A stretch of DNA of 34,231 nt from Candidatus Peribacteria bacterium RIFCSPLOWO2_12_FULL_55_15. GTDB lineage: Bacteria; Patescibacteriota; Gracilibacteria; Peribacterales; Peribacteraceae. Position 1 is the stretch's first letter; each line of letters starts with the position of its first letter. The stretch covers positions 1 through 34,231 of the forward strand of contig MFYG01000011.1 in assembly GCA_001789045.1 (NCBI GenBank), given 5' to 3'. A program made the position numbers and the translations under genes. The notes under the pieces were generated by a model. That model was not told where the DNA came from. It did not search any database and was given only the letters and a program-made list of their open reading frames with translations. This document shows, piece by piece, positions 14,399-22,629 of this stretch.

Positions 14399-14859
14399 GG
14401 ATTATTGTAACCTTTCCATTCCGAAATATGTGGCCTCTACTCCTCCTCGCTACCGTCGCCAGCCTTGTTCTCCTCATCGTCTGGATAGGTCTCCGGAAGA
14501 ACCGTCGTCGCCGCGCACAGATCGCCGTATGCGCATGGCAGCAATGGGAACATATGAACCGCATCTCTGACCAATCCCGCCGCGTTCTCGAGGCGGAGAA
14601 CATCCTCGATCACGTGCTCCGCGATCTCGGCCACCACGGCACCTTCGGTGAAAAACTAAAAAAAATGCAGAAGACTCTCCAGAACATCGATGCTGTGTGG
14701 CACGCCCACAAGCTCCGCAATCGAATTGCCCATGAACCTGGGATGCACATCAGCAGTACAGAGGCCACAGCAGCACTCGCCGCATTTGAAAAAGCCCTTA
14801 AGAATTTCTTACCTATGCAAAGCTCTGAGCCATCCGGCTCAAGTGCAAACCGACTATGA
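14395..14859 (+). CDS. Small membrane-anchored helical protein with HEPN-like RNxxxH motif
   Basis: The product is 154 residues from GTG 14395, which overlaps the previous stop as GTGA; ATG 14428 is an alternative. One membrane helix near residues 11-33 is followed by a basic patch (RKNRRRRAQ) and an all-helical domain. That domain ends with LRNRIAHEPG, an RN-x3-H motif like the catalytic motif of HEPN ribonucleases, and a helix AALAAFEKALKNFL. HEPN assignment is inference from this motif and the helical texture alone. The gene is sandwiched by 4-bp overlaps between the PH protein and pth, so all three are probably co-translated. Confidence 0.7.
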   Translation: MRIIVTFPFRNMWPLLLLATVASLVLLIVWIGLRKNRRRRAQIAVCAWQQWEHMNRISDQSRRVLEAENILDHVLRDLGHHGTFGEKLKKMQKTLQNIDAVWHAHKLRNRIAHEPGMHISSTEATAALAAFEKALKNFLPMQSSEPSGSSANRL

Positions 14860-15398
14860 AACCTTCTCTTATCATCATCGGCCTTGGTAACCCGGGAAAA
14901 TCATATGAAAAGACACGACACAACACCGGATTCTCAGCCGTCAGTGTCATCGCAAAGCACTTCGGAACCGGTCCGTGGAAGGACCGGCCAAAATATAATG
15001 CACACGTTGCCGAGGGGCGAATCCTTACGATGCCCATCCTGCTCGTACAACCACAAACGTATATGAATATTTCTGGAGAGACTGTTCGGAAAATGATCGA
15101 CTTCTACAAACTCCGCCCTACCGATCAAATGCTCATCATTTGCGATGATGTCGATCTCCCCTGCGGTACTATCCGACTGCGAAAGCAGGGGAGTGCCGGT
15201 ACTCACAATGGCCTCAAATCCATCGTCGAGCAGATCGGGGAGGAATTTCCACGTCTCCGTATCGGCATCGGCCCAAAGCCCGATGGGGAAGATCTTGCCA
15301 CCTGGGTGCTCAGTATTCCTTCAAAAGAGGAACAGGATCAAATAAACGATGCGTTACAGAAAATCCCCGACACTGTACAAGAATATATAATGGAATAA
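14856..15398 (+). CDS. pth: Peptidyl-tRNA hydrolase
   Basis: The 180-residue protein frees tRNA from prematurely released peptidyl-tRNA. The family start IIIGLGNPGKSYEKTRHNTGF contains the catalytic His within RHN. Later blocks are 'LVQPQTYMNISGETV', 'LIICDDVDLPCGTIRLRKQGSAGTHNGLKSI' and 'FPRLRIGIGPKP'. Start ATG 14856 overlaps the upstream stop (ATGA), indicating coupling. The last 45 bp overlap, tail to tail, the FPKTG surface gene. Confidence 0.95.
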   Translation: MKPSLIIIGLGNPGKSYEKTRHNTGFSAVSVIAKHFGTGPWKDRPKYNAHVAEGRILTMPILLVQPQTYMNISGETVRKMIDFYKLRPTDQMLIICDDVDLPCGTIRLRKQGSAGTHNGLKSIVEQIGEEFPRLRIGIGPKPDGEDLATWVLSIPSKEEQDQINDALQKIPDTVQEYIME

Positions 15399-16946
15399 TC
15401 TCCGCCCACCGCACAAACTCATGGTGGCAAGCAGTATCCAGAATGTTGCTCTCATCAAGGAAAGATCAACACCAGTCTTTGGGAAACGATGGAGCACACG
15501 GAGAAAGCCATCATCGCGGATGCTAACGAGACCACCAACACCGTCGAGGGAAAGTTCACCTCCGAAACGATTGCCATGGGAAAAACTCAAAGGAACACGA
15601 ACGTTATAAGATATACGGTGCAAAGTCCCTGGATCGATACGCGGAATATTCCATCGGATGCCATTTCCATCGAACACCCCACCACCCGCATCGAGAACAA
15701 CTGTTCCGGAAGATAGCCGATTCCAAAGAACAAGATTGGAAAGCAAACATCGCAGGGACGTGTGCCGGACAATAATGGTGTACCGCACAACCGATCCGGG
15801 AAACACTTCCTGCTGATTGGAAGTACGTTCGACGACTGCCTGTTCTTTTCCAATGCACATTTCATCCCACCCACCAAAAGACCCCAAACCGCCACCACCA
15901 GACCCCCCTCCATTTCCATTCCCTCCTCCCATGCCACCTCCACCAGAACCACCACCCGAACTTCCTCCTCTGCCTGAACCACCCAAACCAGTTCTTCCTT
16001 CACTGCCCCATTTGCTCCCATTACACCGAAGATCAATCATAATATCCTCCGCGTATCCCTGACCGACGTTGTTGTAACAACGGGGAATTGGGAGTGCCAG
16101 CCATGGCGTCCTTCCTTGAGGGAGGAGAGAGGCAGGCAGGGGTGGAGGATTCGTTGGTGTAGGGAATAGTGGAGGAGAGGAAGAGGGAGAGGAAGACAAA
16201 GGGGGAGAATACCAAGGAGGGGGAGGGGAGACAGGTGGAGAAGATGAGGGAAGATTAAATTCATCATTGTCCTGTCGACTGCTGCAGCCGGGATCCCATG
16301 GAAAATCGCTGAGCCCGTCACCATCATTATCGCGCCCGTCCTGGCACACCGCTTTGGGATAACGCTCGTCGCGATCGTTCGCGCTCAGGCATCCAAAATC
16401 CGAATTGCCCCAACTGTACGCGCTGTAGTCCAGAGCGCCGTCCCGGTCGTTATCAATGCCATCATTGCACTCGGTTGGAGGAGGGCAGGGGACCAGAGTC
16501 CGCACGGTTGCAGAATTATTCCCGAAGAGAGGATCGCTTCCACCAAACGAGAGTGAAGCGGTGACATCCACCGTGAGTGTGGAACAATATGAGAGCGTAG
16601 TGAGCGGACGGACAGTGAATGCAAGCGTGAGATTCGTGACGGTTCCCGCAGGAAGAAAACCAAGATCGCACGAGACGGATCCATAGGGTGCATTACAGCG
16701 GCTATCGGAGAAATTCGGTTCGAAGAGAAAATCGTACGGTGTGCTGCTCGTCATGCGCGCCTGCTCTGCCGCATCAGGACCGTTATTGGCAACCATCACG
16801 GTGTACTGGACCGTTTGCCCGCGATTGGCCGTCCCAAGCCCTTGCATGGCAACGACAAGATCGGAACCGGCAGCAGAGATGCCCCATGGAACTGCAAAGA
16901 GTCCCATGAGAGAAGCAATCCCGATAATGAGGAAACGGGCAGACAT
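15354..16946 (-). CDS. Secreted surface protein with FPKTG sorting-type tail
   Basis: The 530-residue protein starts at ATG 16946 (MSARFLIIG; a TTG two codons upstream is less likely) with a signal peptide. It has a DUF11 domain (about 28-135) and two Asp-rich, Cys-containing loops, 'CNDGIDNDRDGALDY' and 'CQDGRDNDGDGLSDFPWDPGC'. A Pro/Ser linker (about 220-270), a Gly-rich stretch (about 310-350) and a second DUF11-like domain follow. The tail is FPKTG, a hydrophobic segment (MRATFWILLATMSL) and basic GGRR, but it then runs on for 15 more residues (LFHYIFLYSVGDFL), which is unusual for a sortase substrate. The 3' end overlaps pth by 45 bp. It is paired by motif and promoter with the LPKTG gene at 7273-8790. 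Confidence 0.8.
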   Translation of the reverse strand: MSARFLIIGIASLMGLFAVPWGISAAGSDLVVAMQGLGTANRGQTVQYTVMVANNGPDAAEQARMTSSTPYDFLFEPNFSDSRCNAPYGSVSCDLGFLPAGTVTNLTLAFTVRPLTTLSYCSTLTVDVTASLSFGGSDPLFGNNSATVRTLVPCPPPTECNDGIDNDRDGALDYSAYSWGNSDFGCLSANDRDERYPKAVCQDGRDNDGDGLSDFPWDPGCSSRQDNDEFNLPSSSPPVSPPPPWYSPPLSSSPSSSPPLFPTPTNPPPLPASLLPQGRTPWLALPIPRCYNNVGQGYAEDIMIDLRCNGSKWGSEGRTGLGGSGRGGSSGGGSGGGGMGGGNGNGGGSGGGGLGSFGGWDEMCIGKEQAVVERTSNQQEVFPGSVVRYTIIVRHTSLRCLLSNLVLWNRLSSGTVVLDAGGGVFDGNGIRWNIPRIDPGTLHRISYNVRVPLSFSHGNRFGGELSLDGVGGLVSIRDDGFLRVLHRFPKTGVDLSLMRATFWILLATMSLCGGRRLFHYIFLYSVGDFL

Positions 16947-16968
16947 TGACAAAAATAAAAAAGGTTAG

Positions 16969-16997
16969 ATACTAACATAAAAGGAAAAACCATGCAA
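16969..16997 (-). promoter_or_regulatory. Promoter of the FPKTG protein gene
   Basis: Minus strand: -35 TTGCAT (16997-16992), 17-bp spacer, -10 TAGTAT (16974-16969). It is followed immediately by CTAACCTTTTTT, the same 12 bases that follow the -10 of the LPKTG gene. Confidence 0.6.
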
Positions 16998-17013
16998 GTG
17001 GCTCCAGACAAAC

Positions 17014-17499
17014 TCACTTCAGACCCATTGCCTGCTCAATGTCCTTGATTACACTGTTTGGGTGTGGCACGAGCGGCACATCCGTGCCACTCTCGAATTG
17101 CAGCGTTCCATACCGGAGAATTGTCTGGAGAACGCCATGTTTCCGAGCTTCTACTGTATTCATCTTATCAAAGGCGTACTCCATCATTTGTTCGTCGACG
17201 AACAGGAGATCATGCATCCAGACGACGCGGTGATTCGTGACAACAACATGCGTCGCTGATTCGCAGACGAGCGTGAGAAAGAACCAATGATGGGTGACGA
17301 GGAAGCAAATGAGCGCCACGACGAATGAGAGATGGGAAATCCACATAGAGTGATGCGTTGTCATGCCAGCGAGTATGAACAGGAGCAGACACACGGAAAG
17401 CAGCACGACATAGATGAAGACGGGGATGACATACTTGATCCAGTGCTGATTCACGATGCGAATGAGTTTCTCGCCATTGGTGGATGCAGAGCCAGTCAT
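17014..17499 (-). CDS. Small membrane protein with PH-like domain
   Basis: The 161-residue protein resembles the gene at 13796. It has a cytosolic start (EKLIRIVNQHWIKYVIP), two membrane helices (about 24-45 and 53-77), then a PH-like region with 'THVVVTNHRVVWMHDLLFVDEQMMEYAFDKMNTVEA', split over strands. The family motif GVLQTILRYGTLQFESG matches GILATLFRYGTVNIER in the paralog. Function is unknown. It starts one base after the stop of the 99-residue upstream gene, so the two are likely co-translated. Confidence 0.72.
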   Translation of the reverse strand: MTGSASTNGEKLIRIVNQHWIKYVIPVFIYVVLLSVCLLLFILAGMTTHHSMWISHLSFVVALICFLVTHHWFFLTLVCESATHVVVTNHRVVWMHDLLFVDEQMMEYAFDKMNTVEARKHGVLQTILRYGTLQFESGTDVPLVPHPNSVIKDIEQAMGLK

Positions 17500-17500
17500 G

Positions 17501-17800
17501 TCAGAGAATGTGCAGTTGAAAGACGAAGAAGAATGTCGTGAGCGCTGTCGTGATCAAGGTGAAGATGACATAGATCCAAAAGATGATATGCGACGTGCGC
17601 TCCACTCTCTCGTGCTGTCCGTTGCCGCCGATCGCACGAAAGAACAATGCATGCCTGTGCATCATCTGCCGGAATTCGTAGGATGCGAGCCACAGGAAAC
17701 CGAGCGATAGCAACTCCGCGAGCATAACCACGACGAAGACGGACACCATGCCCGGCGTCGAGAAGAATGCCTGCGGGTACCATCCTCCCATGTCCTGCAT
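17501..17800 (-). CDS. Small two-helix membrane protein, unknown
   Basis: The 99-residue product has two predicted membrane helices (about 17-39 and 73-95), separated by a polar loop rich in His and Arg (RQMMHRHALFFRAIGGNGQHERVER). I do not recognise a family. The close 1-bp junction with the PH-like gene downstream suggests they work together, perhaps as a membrane complex. Start ATG 17800 is the first in frame, and no Shine-Dalgarno is obvious. Confidence 0.6.
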   Translation of the reverse strand: MQDMGGWYPQAFFSTPGMVSVFVVVMLAELLSLGFLWLASYEFRQMMHRHALFFRAIGGNGQHERVERTSHIIFWIYVIFTLITTALTTFFFVFQLHIL

Positions 17801-17841
17801 TATAGAGCACGCTCCACACGGGACCGAAGACGCGCGTCACT

Positions 17842-18024
17842 TCACCCCATAAGCTGTTTTAACGCCGGAACTTCCTCTGTGGCCGTACACTCCCACAACC
17901 GCCCGTCGAAATCCCAGCGTGCGATTTTGGGCAGCATTTCCGGCGCGGGAAGGCGCATGAGGAGCGGTTGGATGTGTGAAAGAAACTGGAGCCGCTCTTC
18001 CGGATCGCGTCGAATCAATTCCAT
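17842..18024 (-). CDS. Short hypothetical protein
   Basis: The 60-residue frame (MELIRRDPEERLQFLSHIQP...) contains a predicted helix and a short strand region (WDFDGRLWECTATEE). A TATAAA box lies about 25 bp upstream of ATG 18024 on the same strand, and the leader contains a GAACA..TGTTC inverted repeat. No family is recognised. It sits between the ABC operon and the small membrane genes, all on the minus strand. It could be a real small gene or a remnant. Confidence 0.45.
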   Translation of the reverse strand: MELIRRDPEERLQFLSHIQPLLMRLPAPEMLPKIARWDFDGRLWECTATEEVPALKQLMG

Positions 18025-18065
18025 TGAACAAAAGTTGTGTTCTCTTTATATGAGTACAGCAACAC

Positions 18066-18085
18066 AGACGCGCACGTCGTGGCTG
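18066..18085 (+). repeat. 20-bp direct repeat matching the tRNA-Gln 3' flank (left copy)
   Basis: 19 of 20 bases match 28912-28931, which covers the last six bases of tRNA-Gln plus its flank. It is a candidate attachment-site pair spanning 10.8 kb. The match is short and could be chance. Confidence 0.4.
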
Positions 18086-18111
18086 AGCTGGCAGGCCTGA
18101 CCACAAAACAA

Positions 18112-19362
18112 TTACTCATACCGCAAGGCATCAATGGGATTCAATTTTGCTGCTTTGTAGGCAGGGAGAATACCGAAGAGAATGCCGACGCCTACCGAGA
18201 AGGTGAGTGCGAGAAGGATGGATCCAATGGCAATGATTGCCTGAAAGCCGGCGAAATAGTTAATGAGCAGTACGCCACCAAAACTGAGAAGGATGCCAAT
18301 CATCCCGCCGAGCACACTGAGAACGGTGGATTCTACGAGGAACTGCTGCAGGATATCCCGCTTCCTCGCGCCAATCGCTTTACGGATCCCGATCTCGCGG
18401 GTTCGCTCGGTCACCGAGACCAGCATGATATTCATGACGCCGATACCACCGACAATAAGGGAGATTGCCGCAATACCGCCTAACAGCAAGGTAAAAGTCT
18501 TCGTGACTTCGTTGAGTGTTTCCACAGCCTCCGCTTGGTTGAGCACATTGAAATCCTGATCAATGGTATCACGGATACGGTGTTCATTGAGGAGGACAGC
18601 GGTGATGAGCACCTTGACCTGTTCCGTGTGTTCCGGTCGTTCCACAGAAACATTGATGGCAGTCAACCGATCTGTCCCCTGGACCCTTTGCAGCATGGTA
18701 GTGAGTGGAATGAAGGCAATATCATCCAAGTTGCTGAACCCCTGTTGGCCCTTCTCTTCCATAATCCCCACGACAGTGAATATACCGTTTTCAATTCGTA
18801 CATCTTTCCCAATGGGGTTTTGCGTTCCGAACAGCGCACGGACAACCTCTTGTCCAAGAACAACAATTTTCTCCATGCCTTTCAGGTGTTTCTCTGTGAT
18901 GAAACTCCCAAATTGCACGTCGAAGTTGTTCACGGGCGGATAGGATGGCGTCACCCCCACCACGCTCGTTTGCATGTTCTGATTCCCAACGATGAGCTGC
19001 ATGCTGCGACGGTGTTCAGGCGAGAGAGCCCGGAGCCCGGAAACCTGTTTATTGAGAGCAAGAACATCGTCCGATGTGAGAGTACTTGTCGAACTCCCAC
19101 CTCCTCCACCCCCGCCTCCGAAACGGCGGAAGAACGCGCGTACGTCCGTTTGCACCGGGCGACCCGGCTGGATGATGAGGAGATTCGTCCCCATACTCTG
19201 GATGCGATCCGTTACTGTTTTTTGGGCGCCACGCCCAATGGCGACCATGAGGACAACGGACGCGACGCCGATGATGACGCCGAGCATCGTGAGTCCCGAT
19301 CGCATTTTATTGCTGCGGATCTCATCGAGGGCGCTGTGAAGAATCTCAAGGAAATACAGCAT
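18112..19362 (-). CDS. MacB-type ABC transporter permease (FtsX family)
   Basis: The 416-residue protein has the MacB permease layout. An N-terminal amphipathic start (LHSALDEIRSNKMRSGLTMLG) leads into helix 1 (about 22-43). A large external domain follows (about 45-280), including a Gly/Ser-rich insert (GGGGGGGSSTSTLTSDD) and 'QVVGVTPSYPPV'-like strands. Three C-terminal helices (about 288-312, 335-365 and 377-405) carry the FtsX signature ERTREIGIRKAIGARKRDI. It partners with the ATPase 4 bp upstream and the adaptor before that. Together they likely form an energised mechanotransmission exporter for peptides, lipids or toxic molecules. The substrate is unknown. Confidence 0.92.
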   Translation of the reverse strand: MLYFLEILHSALDEIRSNKMRSGLTMLGVIIGVASVVLMVAIGRGAQKTVTDRIQSMGTNLLIIQPGRPVQTDVRAFFRRFGGGGGGGGSSTSTLTSDDVLALNKQVSGLRALSPEHRRSMQLIVGNQNMQTSVVGVTPSYPPVNNFDVQFGSFITEKHLKGMEKIVVLGQEVVRALFGTQNPIGKDVRIENGIFTVVGIMEEKGQQGFSNLDDIAFIPLTTMLQRVQGTDRLTAINVSVERPEHTEQVKVLITAVLLNEHRIRDTIDQDFNVLNQAEAVETLNEVTKTFTLLLGGIAAISLIVGGIGVMNIMLVSVTERTREIGIRKAIGARKRDILQQFLVESTVLSVLGGMIGILLSFGGVLLINYFAGFQAIIAIGSILLALTFSVGVGILFGILPAYKAAKLNPIDALRYE

Positions 19363-19366
19363 ATGT

Positions 19367-20032
19367 TCACTGAGTGTGGATCAGACCATCAAGAATGTGA
19401 ATCGTGCGTTTGGCGTGCTCTGCGATATGCTGTTCGTGGGTGACAATCACGATGGTGACGCCCCGTGCATTCAGTTGATCAAGGAGAGCCATGATCTCCC
19501 CACCGGTGTGTGAGTCGAGGGCTCCCGTCGGCTCATCGGCGAGCATGAGGGCGGGATGGGTCACGAGGGCCCGCGCGATAGCCACCCGCTGCCTCTGCCC
19601 GCCGGAGAGTTCATTGGGGAGATGGTGCATCCGATCGGCAAGACCGACTGCCGTGAGCGAATCTTCAGCCCGTTTCTGTGCTTCCTGCCGGTTGGCGCCT
19701 TGGTATAGCAAGGGTTGCATGACCTGATGGAGCGCGTTCATGCGCTGGAGGAGATTGAACGCCTGGAATACGAAGCCAATGCGGCGGCTCCGCACGTGCG
19801 CCTGGTCTTTCTCGGACAGTCCGCTCACACTTTTCCCTTCGAGAGCGTAGGTTCCTGTTGTTGGCGTATCGAGCAGTCCGATAATGTTCATAAGGGTGGA
19901 CTTTCCCGACCCTGATGGGCCCATGATCGCAACGAATTCTCCGCTGTGGATCGTGAGGGAGATGCCCTTGAGCACGTGGAGCTCCTGTGATCCAAGGAGA
20001 TACGTCTTCGTAATGGCGTGGAGGGTAATCAT
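19367..20032 (-). CDS. MacB/LolD-type ABC transporter ATP-binding protein
   Basis: The 221-residue ATPase has all canonical motifs: Walker [10 protein letters not shown], the Q-loop at FVFQAFNLL, signature [15 protein letters not shown], Walker [14 protein letters not shown] and the H-loop at [10 protein letters not shown]. The '[26 protein letters not shown]' region is typical of the MacB/LolD/YknY subgroup. It energises the FtsX-type permease encoded 4 bp downstream. The adaptor gene ends 12 bp upstream, so the three form one operon. Confidence 0.95.
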   Translation of the reverse strand: MITLHAITKTYLLGSQELHVLKGISLTIHSGEFVAIMGPSGSGKSTLMNIIGLLDTPTTGTYALEGKSVSGLSEKDQAHVRSRRIGFVFQAFNLLQRMNALHQVMQPLLYQGANRQEAQKRAEDSLTAVGLADRMHHLPNELSGGQRQRVAIARALVTHPALMLADEPTGALDSHTGGEIMALLDQLNARGVTIVIVTHEQHIAEHAKRTIHILDGLIHTQ

Positions 20033-20044
20033 GAGGGAGGCATT

Positions 20045-21967
20045 CTACCGGCTACGACCGCCTCCCCCGGTGCGCAAACCTCCGGCTCCACCAAATGGTG
20101 AGAGACCGCCGCGAGCCCCATTTTGTCCTTCTGTTGGGTTCTGCGTGGTAAGGGAAACATCGATCGACTGGATGCGGTCACTAGATTGCAAGCCAGAAAG
20201 AACTTCCGTGTACGTGCCATCCGTGAGTCCGGTCTCAATAGGAACGCGCGAACCATCTTCTCGTGTGACGAATGTCCTGTTCCCCTGCGTCCGCAGGGCG
20301 AGGTTGGGGACGGTAAGGACATTCTCCACCGATGCCGTCCGAATCTCCACCTTTGCGGTCATACCGGAAAGAATCGTGCGACCTGTCGGTTGGAGAGCAA
20401 TTTTCACCTCATAGGAGACAACGCCGGACGCTTGTATGGGGGTTGTGTCGATCATGTCGATCGTTCCGTCGAACGTTGCCGTTGGCAGTGCATCGAAGGT
20501 AATGGAAGCGCGCTGATTTTCCTTCACGTGCACGACGTCGACCTGGTCGAGTTGCACCGTCACGATGAAATGATCCGGATTCTCGAGGACAACGTACTTT
20601 GCCTCATTGGCATCGGCCAGGAGATTGTCGCCGACCTGGAAGTCGATGCGGTGGACTACGCCGTCGAACGGGGCACGAAGTTCGTACTTCTCCAATGCGC
20701 GTCGCGCTTTCTCCATAGCAACCTGCTTCTGCGCGAGAGCATTGCGTTGCTGCTCGATCTGGATGTCGACGCTCGTCTTGGTCTGTGTACGCTTTATGTG
20801 TTCTGCATCAAGGGCATCCTGGGTTTTTTCGATTGAGCGTGCCAGTTCATCGGCAGACGTGGCACTGTTTTTCTTCTGGGATTCGAGGAGTATGAGCGCT
20901 TCTCGTGCATTCTCCAAGTTCTGCGCGGCAGTATTAGTTCGTGTCCCTATCAGGGTTGCCTGCTTATCGCGGAGGGTATCCAGGAGTGCAACCGCCGTTG
21001 TCCGTGCAGTATTGGCGGTACCTTTGAGCGTCGTGATGTCAGACTCGGGATGAGTGCGGGATGGGGCGACGGAGAGAAGGAAACGATACGTTGAGTCCGC
21101 AAAATCCGCCGTCTTTTGGACCACCGCAATAGTATCCTTGAGCACGCCAGAGAGTTTCCGCGTGTCGGTTTCGTTCAGGATGGAAGGATAGGTGCTACGG
21201 AGTGTATCGTATAATTGCGTGACGTCGTAGTACGCAAATTCCGTTTGCTCTTTGAGGGAATAGTCGGTGGCGAAGAGATCGATTTCAAGGGATTTGTTTC
21301 TCGGAGAACCGCGAACTTTATTGTCACTGAGGATATCGTACAAGTCATCCAGAATATCGTCGGTATCTGCAATAGCATTCTCAATACTGACTGCCATGTT
21401 TTGTTGGGATTGCACGAGGGCCGCCTCTTTCTCCTTTACCGTTCGTTTCGCCTGTTCGATAGCGAAATCCACTCCCTGCTGTTCTGAGGGCAGTTTTCCG
21501 GTGGAATCCAGGAGCTGTCGTTCCATATCCCGCACAGCATTTTCCGCCGTGAGGAGCTGCTGGTCGCGACCGGCTTCCAGCTCTTTGAGCCGTAGGGAGG
21601 AGTCTCCAACGGCAAGTGCTGCTTGTTGAATATCTGCGAGGGTATCCGTTTTCTCTAGTTCCGCTATGAGAGTGTCCCGTTTCACGATTTCCCCCTCCTG
21701 CACATGGATCTTTTTCACTTTTCCGAGGATATTGAAACGGAGTTGCTGTTCGTTGGCAAGGGTCACGGTACCAAGTGCCTTAATAGCATTGGTAATGTCG
21801 CGGCGTTCCACGTTCACGATTTCTCCGACAATTTTCTTTTCCCCTGCGCTACCTCGCGAGATGGTACTGTACACTCCGGCAATGATGAGGATGGTAAGGA
21901 TGCCGAGAGCAGCGCTTCCCCATCGAATGTTGGAGAGCCGGCAGAGAGATGAAAGTGATACGGTCAT
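20045..21967 (-). CDS. MacA/HlyD-family adaptor protein, extended coiled coil
   Basis: The product is 640 residues from ATG 21967 (MTVSLSSLCRL). A longer reading to 22150 overlaps the upstream gene and is rejected. It has a membrane anchor (about 17-36) and a lipoyl-like half (LRFNILGKVKKIHVQEGEIV). A long helical hairpin (about 115-430) is much larger than in typical MacA of about 370 residues. The second lipoyl half (YELRAPFDGVVHRIDFQVGD) follows, with beta-barrel and membrane-proximal domains, then a Gly/Arg-rich tail (about 615-640). Without a known outer membrane, the long hairpin may span a thick wall or surface layer; that is inference. Confidence 0.9.
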   Translation of the reverse strand: MTVSLSSLCRLSNIRWGSAALGILTILIIAGVYSTISRGSAGEKKIVGEIVNVERRDITNAIKALGTVTLANEQQLRFNILGKVKKIHVQEGEIVKRDTLIAELEKTDTLADIQQAALAVGDSSLRLKELEAGRDQQLLTAENAVRDMERQLLDSTGKLPSEQQGVDFAIEQAKRTVKEKEAALVQSQQNMAVSIENAIADTDDILDDLYDILSDNKVRGSPRNKSLEIDLFATDYSLKEQTEFAYYDVTQLYDTLRSTYPSILNETDTRKLSGVLKDTIAVVQKTADFADSTYRFLLSVAPSRTHPESDITTLKGTANTARTTAVALLDTLRDKQATLIGTRTNTAAQNLENAREALILLESQKKNSATSADELARSIEKTQDALDAEHIKRTQTKTSVDIQIEQQRNALAQKQVAMEKARRALEKYELRAPFDGVVHRIDFQVGDNLLADANEAKYVVLENPDHFIVTVQLDQVDVVHVKENQRASITFDALPTATFDGTIDMIDTTPIQASGVVSYEVKIALQPTGRTILSGMTAKVEIRTASVENVLTVPNLALRTQGNRTFVTREDGSRVPIETGLTDGTYTEVLSGLQSSDRIQSIDVSLTTQNPTEGQNGARGGLSPFGGAGGLRTGGGGRSR

Positions 21968-21980
21968 GGTGGAGTGGACA

Positions 21981-22436
21981 TCACGGCTGCTCTTGACGAT
22001 GGTTGGGAAAGGGGAAGGTGAGATGAACGCCACGCTCCTCGGCAATATCGAGAAGTCTTTTCCCTGAAGAAAGTTCCTGCTGTAGTTCCTCCACAGGGAT
22101 CCCGAGACGGTCGGCCATACGCAGGAGGAAACTCTGACGCTTCTTTTCATTCATCCAACGGGGTGGCAACTTGATCTCTATCCCACGTTCCCCTGCGATT
22201 TCCATCATAGACCTTCCTTGCGAGAGCTCTTCACGGAGCTCTTCTCGCGTCAGGCCAAGCTGTTCGGCAATTCCTCGACCATAGGAATGCCTCTCCGGAG
22301 GCGCTCCATAGTGCATGCTGCGTTTCCAGGAGAACGATCCGAAGAACAGGATAGACACCACCAAGGCTGTCATGATGCCGGCAATAAAAGAAAAACGCTG
22401 CAACACTGTCCCATAGTACAACACCCAGGAAGGCAC
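21981..22436 (-). CDS. Membrane protein with two 'LG..EEL...L..GK...IA.E.GV' repeats
   Basis: The product is 151 residues from GTG 22436, which overlaps by one base the TAG of the 55-residue frame upstream. A longer reading to 22508 is open but runs through that frame. There is one membrane helix (about 15-33). Two copies of a roughly 28-residue helical motif follow: 'EQLGLTREELREELSQGRSM' and 'DRLGIPVEELQQELSSGKRL', each ending IA.ERGI/V. This motif is common in small secreted helical proteins (DUF2680-like). The gene is the first intact member of the ABC export operon, 13 bp before the adaptor, so an accessory or sensor role in export is plausible but unproven. Confidence 0.65.
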   Translation of the reverse strand: MPSWVLYYGTVLQRFSFIAGIMTALVVSILFFGSFSWKRSMHYGAPPERHSYGRGIAEQLGLTREELREELSQGRSMMEIAGERGIEIKLPPRWMNEKKRQSFLLRMADRLGIPVEELQQELSSGKRLLDIAEERGVHLTFPFPNHRQEQP

Positions 22437-22603
22437 TAGGAGCCCACGGGTACCTGCAGGCTGCCAGAGCCACGCCCTCTGCCCCCTTGTCGGAACCCTC
22501 CCTGCCACTCAACGCCGTGTTCTTTGAAGAGCTCCGGAAGGGCTTTCCCTGCACTGAGTTCCCGCTGCATATCCTCCACCGACATGTCCAATTGTTCGGC
22601 CAT
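22436..22603 (-). pseudogene. Truncated paralog carrying one copy of the helical repeat
   Basis: The 55-residue frame starts at ATG 22603 and ends at TAG 22438-22436. Its beginning, EQLDMSVEDMQRELSAGKAL followed by PELFKEHGVE, is a third copy of the motif found twice in the next gene. A Gly/Arg-rich tail follows. In-frame similarity continues upstream of the ATG (ERLQRMAEQL, like RQSFLLRMADRL in the neighbour) but breaks at an in-frame TGA 27 bp upstream, where a different sequence begins. The 5' part of a longer gene therefore seems lost. It could still be translated as a mini-protein. Confidence 0.55.
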
Positions 22604-22629
22604 TCTCTGGAGGCGTTCGGGGGCGGTCG

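Noticed and set aside
15800-16060. Gly- and Pro-rich stretch as a separate tandem repeat element
   Set aside because: It is simply the coding of the Gly-rich and Pro/Ser linkers in the FPKTG protein, without regular unit length.
18535-19443. 302-codon plus-strand frame
   Set aside because: Antisense to the MacB-type permease, whose FtsX motifs are unambiguous.
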